Of a stretch of DNA of 64,000 nt, positions 26,456 through 35,515 are shown piece after piece. Source of the DNA: Psychrobacter sp. Choline-02u-9 (GTDB lineage: Bacteria; Pseudomonadota; Gammaproteobacteria; Pseudomonadales; Moraxellaceae). Position 1 is the stretch's first letter; each line of letters opens with the position of its first letter. The position numbers and the translations under genes were made by a program. Below the pieces are notes generated by a model that was not told the origin of the DNA, ran no database searches, and saw only the letters and a list, made by a program, of their open reading frames with translations. The DNA lies in assembly GCF_002836505.1 (NCBI RefSeq), contig NZ_PJBF01000044.1, positions 21,760 through 85,759 of the forward strand, given 5' to 3'.

Positions 26456-26479
26456 CGAACCTTCGGGTTCGTTTTTTTT
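26456..26479 (+). terminator. Terminator of the cold-shock gene
   Basis: CGAACC-TTCG-GGTTCG, a stable UUCG-type tetraloop hairpin, is followed by eight T residues. Confidence 0.93.
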
Positions 26480-26574
26480 CGTCTGCGATTTAATATTTAA
26501 GATATGAGTACTTAAGCGAGTAGAAGTCTTATTTGAAAGGTTTTAACTAATCATATTAGACCGCGACCAATGCA

Positions 26575-26610
26575 AAAAGGCCTCTAGCTATTTATAACTA
26601 GAGGCCTTTT
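26575..26610. terminator. Terminator of the YeiH-family gene
   Basis: AAAAGGCCTCTAG at 26575-26587 pairs exactly with CTAGAGGCCTTTT at 26598-26610. It lies about 45 bases after the stop codon of the leftward YeiH-family gene and can work in both directions. Confidence 0.88.
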
Positions 26611-26655
26611 ATGTTGTGCAATGAAGTAATAAGCTAAAAATGAACAGTCGAATTA

Positions 26656-27777
26656 TTATATAAAGCTAATGCCGATATTAATCAGACCACCGCCCAGTAT
26701 CAACCAACCAAACATAATGGCACCCAATATAAGCGGTCTAACGCCAGCTTGCTTGATCGCACTTAGATGCGTGGTCAGACCTAATGCAAACATAGCCATC
26801 GTAAGTAGCACATCATCTAGCATCACCATACTGTGTACGACACTCTCAGACATCGGCACCCAAGTATGTATCAACACAATGCCGATAAAGATAAACGCGA
26901 ACCATGGCACTTTGACTTGTTTGACACGAGTCATAAATGACGCTGTCTCGTCTTTATTATCTTCTTCTACAGCTGCACTATCTACGGTGCGATCTTTGGT
27001 TAGCGCAAACGATAACACAAGCAGGAAAGGCGCGAGCATCATGACGCGTATCATTTTGGTCACGACCGCGGTATCACCAATCTCGGTATTGATTGCATTA
27101 CCTGCGACTACGACTTGCGCTACTTCATGGACGGTTGAGCCAGTGTACATTCCGTACTGCTGGGCGCTGAGCCAAGGCTGTAACCAACCAAGATGATATA
27201 AAAAAGGATAGAGCAGCATCGCGATAGTACCAAACACCACCACAGTTGCCACGGCGATAGTGACTTTATGAGCTTGCGCGTTGACCACAGGCTCTGCGGC
27301 AATGACGGCAGCAGCACCGCAAATACTTGCCCCTGAGCCAATTAAAATAACCGTTTCTTTATCGACTTTTAACCACCTAGTACCTAACCAATAGGTCAGC
27401 AAAAAAGTTGATGTCAGTACCAGTGCATCCGTCATAATCGCTGGCATACCGACGCTCGCAACTTGCGTCATGGTTAGCTTAAACCCATAAAACATAATTG
27501 CAAGTCGCAGTATCTGACCTTTGGAAAAGCAAACGCCGCTGTTTAAACGTTCAGTGAATTTGGGATAGATAGTATTGCCTAAGATCATACCTAGCAAAAT
27601 TGCTAGCGTTAAAGAGGATAGTCCAACGATATGCCCGTTTGACCAGATATCCAAACTGCTGTCCAACCATAAGCAAAATAAACTACCAATCAGAACGACT
27701 ACCAATCCCGCCAAGTGACGGTGATTAGGGGTATAGTTATGAACGGAGTTGCTGACTGATTGGACGAATGTTTGCAT
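26656..27777 (-). CDS. YeiH/UPF0324 family membrane protein (putative sulfate exporter family)
   Basis: The 373-residue protein has about ten membrane helices and the family blocks GLSSLTLAILLGMILGN, LRLAIMFYGFKLT, IGSGASICGAAAVIAAEPVV and MYTGSTVHEVAQVVVAG. UPF0324 proteins are annotated as putative sulfate exporters; the substrate is not firmly known. The gene is divergent from a LysR regulator, the same arrangement as yeiH and yeiE in Escherichia coli. That makes control by the LysR protein likely. Confidence 0.9.
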   Translation of the reverse strand: MQTFVQSVSNSVHNYTPNHRHLAGLVVVLIGSLFCLWLDSSLDIWSNGHIVGLSSLTLAILLGMILGNTIYPKFTERLNSGVCFSKGQILRLAIMFYGFKLTMTQVASVGMPAIMTDALVLTSTFLLTYWLGTRWLKVDKETVILIGSGASICGAAAVIAAEPVVNAQAHKVTIAVATVVVFGTIAMLLYPFLYHLGWLQPWLSAQQYGMYTGSTVHEVAQVVVAGNAINTEIGDTAVVTKMIRVMMLAPFLLVLSFALTKDRTVDSAAVEEDNKDETASFMTRVKQVKVPWFAFIFIGIVLIHTWVPMSESVVHSMVMLDDVLLTMAMFALGLTTHLSAIKQAGVRPLILGAIMFGWLILGGGLINIGISFI

Positions 27778-27810
27778 GATGCGGCATCCTATTACTTATA
27801 TTAAGATAAG

Positions 27811-27822
27811 CATAAGCTTATG
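27811..27822. promoter_or_regulatory. Perfect 12-bp palindrome in the yeiH/LysR intergenic region
   Basis: CATAAGCTTATG lies 34 bases before the YeiH-family start codon, in a divergent gap of 220 bases. LysR proteins often bind such dyads near their divergent target. It is a candidate operator only; the sequence continues ATAAGCTTATGAAT, which is also seen at 306-317 in part. Confidence 0.4.
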
Positions 27823-27997
27823 AATAGACAGTATATGCCTGCTGTATTTATAATAAAAACAGATTAATAAGATATAAACTATCGATTTTTTAGGTTAGTA
27901 TCTATAATAAAAATAGGTATACCGCGCATAAGCATCAAAAAAGACAAACGTCACGAATAAAACAGCGCAAAAACTGGCATAAGGCAATATCAATATT

Positions 27998-28933
27998 ATG
28001 AAAAAATCTGTGCAGACAGTGCCAAAGATTACGCTTAAGCAGCTTGCTGTTTTTGTCAGTATTTATCAGACAGGCAGCACCAGTCGCGCCAGTGAGGAGC
28101 TGCATTTATCACAATCAGCGGTTAGTAGTGCACTGACAGAGTTAGAGTCTAGACTACAGATGCCGCTATTTGAGCGCGTCGGTCGCAGGCTCAATCAACA
28201 TCCCAATGCCCATCCGATTTATATACAGGCACAGGCTATCTTGGGTCAGTCGCTCACGCTTGAGCATTATCATCAGTATCAAGCAGGGCAGATTCATATC
28301 GGTGCCAGTACCACTATCGGCAACTACGTGCTGCCGTCATTGCTTGGCAAGCTATATGAAGCGTTGCCCGATGCCAATGTTGATATGTATATTGCCAATA
28401 CGCAAGAGGTAGTTAGCGAGGTTGAGCAACTAAATATCGATATCGCGCTGGTAGAAGGAATGCCGCGTCCGGTAGATATGAAAGCCATTGAGCAGCGCGA
28501 ATGGCGTACTGATACGCTGATGATATTTGCCAAGCGTGATAGCAAGTGGCTAAAGGGTATAGCTACCTATAGCGAAGATAAGGACTACTATCAGCTGAGT
28601 ATTAATCAGTTAGCGCAGTTGCCGCTATTGGTACGTGAGGCAGGGTCAGGCACACGGCAGATTATCGACGAGCAATTGCTTAAGTATCTACCCAATGCAG
28701 AAGTGGTAAAGGCCATACATCAGTCCGAGGCCATCAAGCACATGGTGAGTGCAGATATTGGTCTTGGTTGTCTATCGCAGCATGTAATTGAGACAGAACT
28801 GGCAACAGGTGAGCTGGTACAAGTGAACGTAGCGGGAATTGATCTATCAAGGACATGGTGGCTAGTTTGGCACAAAGCCCGTCACCAAAGCCCCATTTGG
28901 CAAACCTTTATAGATATTATTCAACAGAGTTAA
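27998..28933 (+). CDS. LysR family transcriptional regulator, YeiE-like
   Basis: The 311-residue protein has the N-terminal winged helix-turn-helix of LysR regulators (about residues 10-70: LAVFVSIYQTGSTSRASEELHLSQSAVSSALTELE in two pieces of the classic pattern) and a periplasmic-binding-like effector domain from about residue 90 with IGASTTIGNYVLPSLLG. The divergent YeiH-family gene is its probable target. YeiE homologues in enterobacteria respond to sulphite; that ligand is a family inference. The gene is closed by a strong terminator shared with the usp genes. Confidence 0.9.
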   Translation: MKKSVQTVPKITLKQLAVFVSIYQTGSTSRASEELHLSQSAVSSALTELESRLQMPLFERVGRRLNQHPNAHPIYIQAQAILGQSLTLEHYHQYQAGQIHIGASTTIGNYVLPSLLGKLYEALPDANVDMYIANTQEVVSEVEQLNIDIALVEGMPRPVDMKAIEQREWRTDTLMIFAKRDSKWLKGIATYSEDKDYYQLSINQLAQLPLLVREAGSGTRQIIDEQLLKYLPNAEVVKAIHQSEAIKHMVSADIGLGCLSQHVIETELATGELVQVNVAGIDLSRTWWLVWHKARHQSPIWQTFIDIIQQS

Positions 28934-28960
28934 ACGATGACTCTAAAAACTATTAGCCAT

Positions 28961-28998
28961 AAAAAAGCGCAGCGTTAAAAGTTACGCTGCGCTTTTTT
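28961..28998. terminator. Bidirectional terminator between the LysR and usp genes
   Basis: AAAAAAGCGCAGCGT pairs with ACGCTGCGCTTTTTT around an 8-base loop. A and T runs on both sides fit both convergent transcripts. Confidence 0.92.
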
Positions 28999-29040
28999 TG
29001 AGACATGCTTTAGATAATATAAGACAATCAAAGCATATTG

Positions 29041-29502
29041 TTATGCTGAAACAGGCTTGTCCAATCTCACCACAAAGCTATCGCAAGGTACATTAGGCAA
29101 GATATTATCTGCTGTCGCGCCACTGATCCATGCAGCGATACCAGTACGCTTATGACGTCCGATGACCAATAGATCGACATCGTGTTTATGACAGTAGCTG
29201 ACGATACCTTCACTGCTAGAGATGGCAGTCGTGACTTCCGACGTTGCGGCATTTAGCTGATTGCGTTCAAGGAATTGCGCCAGCTTTGCACGCGCTTCTT
29301 GGCAGCGTTCATCATCAATCTCATCGTATAGGCTAGAGGCAGGCACCAGCTCATAGCCGAAGCCAACCATGGTGTCTTTGACAATATGCAAAACAGATAG
29401 CTTAGAGCCTGGACGGTTTTCGACGATGCGCTTGGCCTTTTGGGCGACTATATCTGCATCAGAGAGTAAGTCGGTGACCAGTAAAATATGTTCGTAACTC
29501 AT
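29041..29502 (-). CDS. Universal stress protein (UspA family), copy 1
   Basis: The 153-residue protein is a single Usp domain: MSYEHILLVTDL at the start, with a central LLVIGRHKRTGIAAWISGATADN block that fits the ATP-binding G-x2-G-x9-G(S/T) region in spacing, and a final strand CDSFVVRLD. Usp proteins aid survival under starvation and stress. It is about two-thirds identical by eye to the gene 103 bases upstream, which points to a tandem duplication. Both are leftward and may be cotranscribed. Confidence 0.9.
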   Translation of the reverse strand: MSYEHILLVTDLLSDADIVAQKAKRIVENRPGSKLSVLHIVKDTMVGFGYELVPASSLYDEIDDERCQEARAKLAQFLERNQLNAATSEVTTAISSSEGIVSYCHKHDVDLLVIGRHKRTGIAAWISGATADNILPNVPCDSFVVRLDKPVSA

Positions 29503-29605
29503 AGCGTCTTCCTCATGTCAGATAGTATTTACTATAGCACTACTCTAGGGCGCTGTTAAGTAAAGCTTGTCGTCTTTAGCAGCGGATTGGAGCAATCAAT
29601 GCCAA

Positions 29606-30067
29606 TTATTCCAAGACAGGCTGATCAAGCTTCACCACTAAGCTGTCGCAAGGGACATTTGGCAAGATACTATCGGCAGTGGCTCCTACCAACCAAGCAG
29701 CGATACCATGGCGCTCATGGCGTCCAATGATAAGTAAATCGACGTCTTTTTCACGGCAGTAATTAATGATACCTTTACTATTAGAGATGGCAGCGGTGAC
29801 CTCAGAGTTGATTGCTTCTAGCTCATTACGTGCCAAAAATTGCGCTAATTTCGCCCGTGCTTCTTGCCACTTTTCATTATCGACATTACCCGAGAGGCTA
29901 GAGGCAGGCACGAGCTCGTAACCAAAGCGAACCATGTCATCTTTGACTATATGCAAGACAGACAGTCTGGCTTCAGGAGAGCCTGCGAGAATACGTTTGG
30001 CTTTTAGCGCCACTTTGTCCGCATCAGACAGCAAGTCAGTAACCAGTAAAACGTGTTGGTAGCTCAT
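29606..30067 (-). CDS. Universal stress protein (UspA family), copy 2
   Basis: This 153-residue Usp-domain protein is a close paralogue of its downstream neighbour: MSYQHVLLVTDLLSDADKVA at the start and LLIIGRHERHGIAAWLVGATADS at the nucleotide site. The start at 30067 is chosen because it aligns with the paralogue and has GGAG at a good distance; an ATG four codons earlier would overlap that site. A duplicated pair may form homo- and heterodimers. No regulator binding site is evident upstream. Confidence 0.9.
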   Translation of the reverse strand: MSYQHVLLVTDLLSDADKVALKAKRILAGSPEARLSVLHIVKDDMVRFGYELVPASSLSGNVDNEKWQEARAKLAQFLARNELEAINSEVTAAISNSKGIINYCREKDVDLLIIGRHERHGIAAWLVGATADSILPNVPCDSLVVKLDQPVLE

Positions 30068-30363
30068 AAAGTACTCCACTCCTGTTAATAGTTAACTTTA
30101 TAGTAGCAGTGCAAATCACCTTTGTTAAGTAATAAATCCATAATAAAATTGTGGATATTTATAAATTTGTAACTATAAGGCTTTAATAGTTAAAGTTGAT
30201 AGCCGCGTAGATTATGTGGTGGATTATTGCATGGCTGCTGCCTTGACTTATCCATGTCGCAGCCCCACTAATAGCGCTAAGCCAACTCTTTTTTAGCCAA
30301 TTTATTACTCTATTTTCCCTGACAGTCAGGGCACTATACGCATGATAAGCGATAAGGATAACT

Positions 30364-33300
30364 ATGACGGACACGCCATTTACTGCTGATTTAACGCTGC
30401 ATCCAGCATTTGAGCTGATTGAGCATCGCCATATTGAGGCGCTATCGATGGATGTGCTGATCAGTCAGCATGTAAAAACAGGAGCGATGCATTATCATCT
30501 GGCACACCCAAGTGATGAAAATGCATTTTTGGTCGGTTTTCGCACCCAGCCAATGGACTCAAAAGGCGAGGCGCATGTTTTAGAACACGTGGCATTATGT
30601 GGTTCGAATAAGTTCCCAGTACGTGATCCGTTTTTCTCAATGATTAAACGCTCATTAAACACGTTTATGAATGCGATGACCGCCGCTGATTGGACGGCCT
30701 ATCCATACGCGACGCAAAACAAAAACGACTATTTTAACTTGCTTGCTGTCTATCTGGATGCGTCGTTTTTCCCCAATATTCATCCGCTCGATTTTGCCCA
30801 AGAAGGCATTCGCGTGGAGCTTGACGAAAATGACAAGCCGCAGTTTAAAGGTATTGTTTTTAATGAAATGAAAGGCGCAATGAGTGGCGAGATTGATCAG
30901 CTATATCATACGGTTGCTCATCATCTGTTCCCAACGACGACCTATCATTATAATTCAGGCGGCGATCCTGCCGATATTCCTGACTTGACGCACACTGAGC
31001 TGACCGAGTTTCACCAGAGCCATTATCATCCGTCAAACAGTGTGATCATGAGCTTCGGTAATATTCCTGTTGCTGAGACGCAAGCGAAGATACACGAAGA
31101 TGCCTTGATTCAGTTTGAAGCAGGCAAAAAGCATGTATCGCGTCCTGAGCAACGTTTGTTTTCACCAATCAGCGCGGTTGACACTTATACTGCTGACGAA
31201 GCGGGCCCAGATCAGACGCATCATGTGGTTGCTTGGTTGCTACCATCGATTACCGATCCTAAGCAGCGCTTAGCATTGCGTCTATTAGAAGGCGTATTGA
31301 TTGAGCATGCAGGCTCGCCATTGCGTGCTTATCTTGACAGCCATCCACTAGGTAAAGCGCCAAGTCCGCTATTGGGACTTGATGACAGTCATTATGAAAT
31401 GGTCTTTTATACGGGACTGCGCGGTTCTAACCCTGAACACGCCGAAGCGGTCGAGCAGGGCATTATTGACTTACTGACCGAAGTAGCCAATTCACCAGTT
31501 GATGATGAGACAATCGAAACCATTCTGCATCAGATTGAAATTGATCAGCGTCACATCGGCGGCGATAGCATACCTTATGGTCTAAACCTTATGCTAGAGG
31601 GCTTTAGTACCGCTATTCATGACGGCAACCCTATCGATGTTTGGGAAGTAGACGAGCACCTACAGTGGCTACGTGAGCAAGTTGTCGATCCACAGTGGCT
31701 ACCGAACTTGATTAAAACGCATTTATTGGACAATCAGCATCGCGTACGCGTAACGATGACCCCTGATAGCGAAAAAACAGCCCGTTTGGCAGCAGCTGAG
31801 CAGACTCGTTTGGATACTATCGCGATGGATTTGACTGCTGATGATAAGTCGATCTTGAAGCAACAAGCCTTAGATTTGGCTGCACGTCAAGCTGCGCCAG
31901 ATGATTTAAGCTTATTACCAAAAGTAGGTCTAGAAGACGTACCAACGGATATCAGCTTTAAAGAAGGCACGCAAAAGCAGGTGCGTTTGAGCGGGCAAGA
32001 CGGCACGCTATTTGAGTATGAAGCCGGCACCAATGGCATTTATTACTATCAAGTGATTGTTCCACTCACTGAGGCAATCGGTAATGCGAGCGCAGATGAG
32101 CTACCAGTCAATGATGTGATTAATCATCCATTGCTACCTATTTATTTAAGTCTATTGTCTGAGCTAGGTACTGACTCGCTTAGCGCTCACGAGATGCAAG
32201 CTAAGCAAGCAGCGCATTCTTCTGGTGTGACCGCTCGTATTAGCCAGCGTACCAACGTCGATGATAGCCAAGCAATTAGCAGTTATTTTGTGGTGGCAAC
32301 GCGTGCGCTAAATCGCAAGCCTGAAGCGATTGATTTGCTCAAAGAAGTCATGGAGCATAGTATCTTCTCTGAGCATGACCGTATCAAAGAAATCTTGCAA
32401 CAGCGTCAAGCAGGTTGGCAATCAAATCTAGCAGGATCTGGTCATTCATACGCCATGCAAACGGCCAGTCGTGGCATGAGTCGCCAAGCGCAGTTGGAAT
32501 ATGTGCGCAGCGGCCTACCAGCATTGAACGCACTTAAAGATTTCTTGGCACATGCTAGTACAGATGATGCTCAGTGGGATCAACTGGCTACGAGCTTGAT
32601 GGATTTACATCAACGTCTGATCAGCTTGCCTAAGCATGCCGTTATTATCTGTGAGGCAGAGCAAACCGAACGCTTGAGTAGCTTAATCGTCGATAGCTGG
32701 AAAGACAGCCAAGCGACGACCGCTTCTAATGATTTAACGAACGCAGTAGCAAATATTCCAAGTGAGTTTGCAAACCTGCAATTAGATACTGCATTGAATG
32801 GTGCGACTGATACAGTCAAAACATTAGAGAGTGGCGACGATGTTAAAAACGACGTGCTAGATGTTGCAGATTTAGCATGGTTAGTACCAACCAATGTCTA
32901 TCACAATGCCAGTGCTTATACCGTACCTGCTGCTGACCATCCTGATACCGCTGCACTCATGGTGTTAGCGCCTTACCTACGTAACGGTTATTTGCACAGT
33001 GCGATTCGTGAGCGTGGCGGTGCCTATGGTGGCGGTGCGGGCTATGATGCCAACGCTTGTGCCTTTAAGTTCTTTAGCTATCGTGATCCGCAATGCTCTG
33101 AGACCTTTGCTCACTTTGATGCCAGTATCGAGTGGTTATTAAACGAGCCACAGACCGATGAGCAATTGGAAGAAGCTATCTTAGGTATTATTTCAGGTAT
33201 GGATAAGCCGGGCTCTCCTGCAGGCGAAGCAATCAAAGCCTGCTTTGCAAATCTGCATCATCGTGGTGTTGACTGGCAGCGCAAAATGCGAGCGTCGATA

Positions 33301-33444
33301 TTGGCCGTGACGGTCGCTGATTTGCAGCGCGTTGCCAAGCAATATCTACAAGGTCAAAAGCATGTACGTGCGGTGCTAGCGCCTTACGACAAAGAAGAGG
33401 CAGTAAAAGGCCTAGGCTTTGAGGTTTGTAGAATTAAGAGCTAA
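30364..33444 (+). CDS. M16 family zinc metallopeptidase, PreP-like
   Basis: The 1026-residue protein belongs to the insulinase superfamily, presequence-protease (PreP, M16C) group: four homologous domains forming a closed chamber that degrades peptides. The inverted zinc motif is HVLEH (His71, Glu74, His75), followed by CGSNKFPVRDPF as in PreP. RERGGAYGGGAGYD in the C-terminal half carries the substrate-binding Arg/Tyr block of the family. There is no signal peptide, so it probably acts in the cytoplasm. The start has an AAGGATA ribosome site. It is a single gene closed by a terminator at 33478-33513. Confidence 0.93.
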   Translation: MTDTPFTADLTLHPAFELIEHRHIEALSMDVLISQHVKTGAMHYHLAHPSDENAFLVGFRTQPMDSKGEAHVLEHVALCGSNKFPVRDPFFSMIKRSLNTFMNAMTAADWTAYPYATQNKNDYFNLLAVYLDASFFPNIHPLDFAQEGIRVELDENDKPQFKGIVFNEMKGAMSGEIDQLYHTVAHHLFPTTTYHYNSGGDPADIPDLTHTELTEFHQSHYHPSNSVIMSFGNIPVAETQAKIHEDALIQFEAGKKHVSRPEQRLFSPISAVDTYTADEAGPDQTHHVVAWLLPSITDPKQRLALRLLEGVLIEHAGSPLRAYLDSHPLGKAPSPLLGLDDSHYEMVFYTGLRGSNPEHAEAVEQGIIDLLTEVANSPVDDETIETILHQIEIDQRHIGGDSIPYGLNLMLEGFSTAIHDGNPIDVWEVDEHLQWLREQVVDPQWLPNLIKTHLLDNQHRVRVTMTPDSEKTARLAAAEQTRLDTIAMDLTADDKSILKQQALDLAARQAAPDDLSLLPKVGLEDVPTDISFKEGTQKQVRLSGQDGTLFEYEAGTNGIYYYQVIVPLTEAIGNASADELPVNDVINHPLLPIYLSLLSELGTDSLSAHEMQAKQAAHSSGVTARISQRTNVDDSQAISSYFVVATRALNRKPEAIDLLKEVMEHSIFSEHDRIKEILQQRQAGWQSNLAGSGHSYAMQTASRGMSRQAQLEYVRSGLPALNALKDFLAHASTDDAQWDQLATSLMDLHQRLISLPKHAVIICEAEQTERLSSLIVDSWKDSQATTASNDLTNAVANIPSEFANLQLDTALNGATDTVKTLESGDDVKNDVLDVADLAWLVPTNVYHNASAYTVPAADHPDTAALMVLAPYLRNGYLHSAIRERGGAYGGGAGYDANACAFKFFSYRDPQCSETFAHFDASIEWLLNEPQTDEQLEEAILGIISGMDKPGSPAGEAIKACFANLHHRGVDWQRKMRASILAVTVADLQRVAKQYLQGQKHVRAVLAPYDKEEAVKGLGFEVCRIKS

Positions 33445-33477
33445 GACCATTAGGTTTGTTTTTGATTAAAAGTTAAG

Positions 33478-33513
33478 CACAAAAAAGCCAAGCATCATGC
33501 TTGGCTTTTTGTG
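33478..33513. terminator. Bidirectional terminator between the M16 peptidase and Nudix genes
   Basis: CACAAAAAAGCCAAGCA and TGCTTGGCTTTTTGTG form a long stem with a 3-base loop. It sits between two convergent genes. Confidence 0.93.
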
Positions 33514-33526
33514 GTTAGGTAATTGA

Positions 33527-34090
33527 CTAATATCGCTTGATACTCAAATCTTTGCCAATTTTGTCTTGATGAATCGGAAATTCTGACAACTCGTTATACT
33601 GCTTACGATCAGCAAAGTAGCTTTTTAAAGTACGGCGAATGGCTTCAAATGCCAGTGTATCCCATGGGATGTCTTCTTCGCTAAACAGTGCACAGTCGAG
33701 ACTTTCTGAGCCAATACCATACGCGCCATCTTTTAGATCGGCCAGATAGATAGAGTAGATCTGCCCAATATCTGGTAAGTCATAAATGCAGTATAGATGC
33801 GGATTCAGTACGATGGCATCAGCTTCTTCGTAGCTCTCGCGTGCTGCGCCTTCAGCCATGGTCTCACCGTTTTCCATAAAACCTGCAGGTATCGTCCATA
33901 GCCCATATTGTGGCTCAATCGCTCGGCGGCACAGTAGCACTCTGTCTTCATGTACCACCAGCGAGCCACAGATAACTTTTGGGTTTTCGTAGTGGATATA
34001 GTGGCAATTGGGGCATACCAAACGCGGCATATTATCCGTAGGTGGGATTTTTCGTTCTGCTTCATGACCGCATTGGAGGCAATAGCGCAT
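33527..34090 (-). CDS. Nudix hydrolase with N-terminal zinc ribbon
   Basis: The 187-residue protein begins with a four-cysteine zinc ribbon (CLQCG near residue 4 and CPNCH near residue 26), then a Nudix domain with the box GFMENGETMAEGAARESYEE that fits G-x5-E-x7-RE-x2-EE. This combination occurs in NADH pyrophosphatase-like and ADP-ribose-type Nudix enzymes; the specific SQPWPFPxS motif of NudC is not present, so the substrate is open. The C-terminal 60 residues are conserved-looking and complete. The ATG at 34090 begins the ribbon directly. Confidence 0.9.
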   Translation of the reverse strand: MRYCLQCGHEAERKIPPTDNMPRLVCPNCHYIHYENPKVICGSLVVHEDRVLLCRRAIEPQYGLWTIPAGFMENGETMAEGAARESYEEADAIVLNPHLYCIYDLPDIGQIYSIYLADLKDGAYGIGSESLDCALFSEEDIPWDTLAFEAIRRTLKSYFADRKQYNELSEFPIHQDKIGKDLSIKRY

Positions 34091-34648
34091 ATCAACTACC
34101 TTGTTATAAAAGTTATTGTGTATGATGTTTTTTATAGGTTATAAGACCTATATTCTGAAGTGCTGCTGTCATCGTTTCGAGATACGTTAGATACAAGGAT
34201 GATGAGACAATTGCTACAGGCAGCAAATGGCGTAGAACTGACAATAAACCTAACTTAAATGCATCTGATTTAAACGTACCTGACTTATATAAGATATTAT
34301 TCTAAAGAGCAGCTATCGTCTTAAGATAGCACATATTATCGACGGACAGAATCACGATAACAGTAACGCATCATTTCACAGATAGGCTTACTGTTATTGG
34401 TCAACAAGGCCGTTATTGAGCATTGATAAGCAATGAATCAGTCACATAAATAGCATGCAGCCACTATTATATTGCGCTAGTCTAGTGAGTGTTCAGTAAT
34501 TATTGATACTAAAGCCGCTGACAAGTCGCGTGGCCGAGAACAATAAATAGATTGTTGGTTTTATTTACTAGTCGCGATTTTAATAATAGAAAATAAGAAA
34601 GATGCTGGTGATACCGCTTAATAACGATAAAAATATAGGGCAATTATA
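34091..34648. other. Long gap between two divergent Nudix genes
   Basis: The 558 bases hold no gene with coding character. A three-copy degenerate 15-bp repeat is at 34248-34292. Otherwise I recognise no RNA, hairpin or mobile element; two promoters must be present. Confidence 0.6.
34248..34292. repeat. Three-copy degenerate 15-bp tandem repeat
   Basis: Units ACCTAACTTAAATGC, ATCTGATTTAAACGT and ACCTGACTTATATAA follow each other at 34248, 34263 and 34278. Confidence 0.6.
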
Positions 34649-35383
34649 ATGTTATTCCCACCGGAGGCTGTAAGCTTCGATAACCTGTCAGTTGCTGTAC
34701 CTACTTTTATTCGTCATCCGACGCTTCGTCAATTAGCCGAGCGAGTACAGCACGAGACATTGAACGCGCTGACGAGTCCAGCGATGTACGAGAGTGGCAA
34801 TACCTCACAAAGTACGCGTATTCTAGACAGCTTATATCAGACACCCATTGCTGATGCATCAATATTGGTCGCGATTACTCATGAGCGCAGGCCTAAACTA
34901 CTACTAACACGCCGCGCTGCCCATATGAACAGTCATGCGGGTGAAGTGTCTTGTGTAGGTGGTAAACATGATCGAGGCGATGGCAATAATGTCGTTACCG
35001 CATTGCGTGAAGCCTGCGAAGAAACAGCACTACCACCCAATAAAGTCCAATTGCTTGGTCAGCTACCGATCCAAACTTCAAAAAGCGGTATGAGCGTACG
35101 TCCAATCGTGGCACTTATCGCTCCTGGCCTAGTACTCGTACCTGAAGCGGGAGAAATATCACGTATCTTTTGGGCAGATTTAGAGTCGTTAGTCACTCAA
35201 CCAACGGTAGAATATGAGATTGAGTATAAGATGCAAGAGCAAATGGCTACCATACTGACGCCGAGCTGGCAGGTCGATGGTGAGACAGTATGGGGGCTAA
35301 CAGGACGGGTAATTGCTAACCTATTAGAAACAGGGTTTGATCGACAGCTAGAATGGTATTACCGCGTAGAAAACAAACGCTGA
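34649..35383 (+). CDS. CoA pyrophosphatase-type Nudix hydrolase (NudL/YeaB-like)
   Basis: The 244-residue protein has a Nudix domain with the extended UPF0035 signature of the CoA diphosphatases: LLTRRAAHMNSHAGEVSCVGGKH directly before the box GGKHDRGDGNNVVTALREACEE. Such enzymes cleave CoA and its derivatives to 4'-phosphopantetheine and 3',5'-ADP. The N-terminal 75 residues are variable. The box has Asp in place of the first Glu, as is common in this group. The gene is monocistronic in appearance. A CoaBC gene for CoA synthesis is at 46.3 kb but is not linked. Confidence 0.88.
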   Translation: MLFPPEAVSFDNLSVAVPTFIRHPTLRQLAERVQHETLNALTSPAMYESGNTSQSTRILDSLYQTPIADASILVAITHERRPKLLLTRRAAHMNSHAGEVSCVGGKHDRGDGNNVVTALREACEETALPPNKVQLLGQLPIQTSKSGMSVRPIVALIAPGLVLVPEAGEISRIFWADLESLVTQPTVEYEIEYKMQEQMATILTPSWQVDGETVWGLTGRVIANLLETGFDRQLEWYYRVENKR

Positions 35384-35470
35384 TAAATGTCATCTATTTA
35401 TAATATAGTCGATGCAATTTAAAAGTAGTACAAGGCAACCGAGTGTAGATGTATATGTAATACTTCAAAC

Positions 35471-35509
35471 GAGGTTAACGCAGTAATGCTTTTATAGTGG
35501 AATGACTAT
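35471..35509 (-). repeat. Dispersed repeat, copy B
   Basis: Read leftwards, this segment just past the stop codon of the MpaB/DUF2236 gene matches 23707-23745, the end of the TerD/vWA gene and its trailer. The innermost 29 bases (35471-35499) have a single difference. Read from an ATG at 35515 it would encode MTIVIPL and a stop, compared with LGIVTSL and a stop in copy A. Confidence 0.8.
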
Positions 35510-35515
35510 GGTCAT

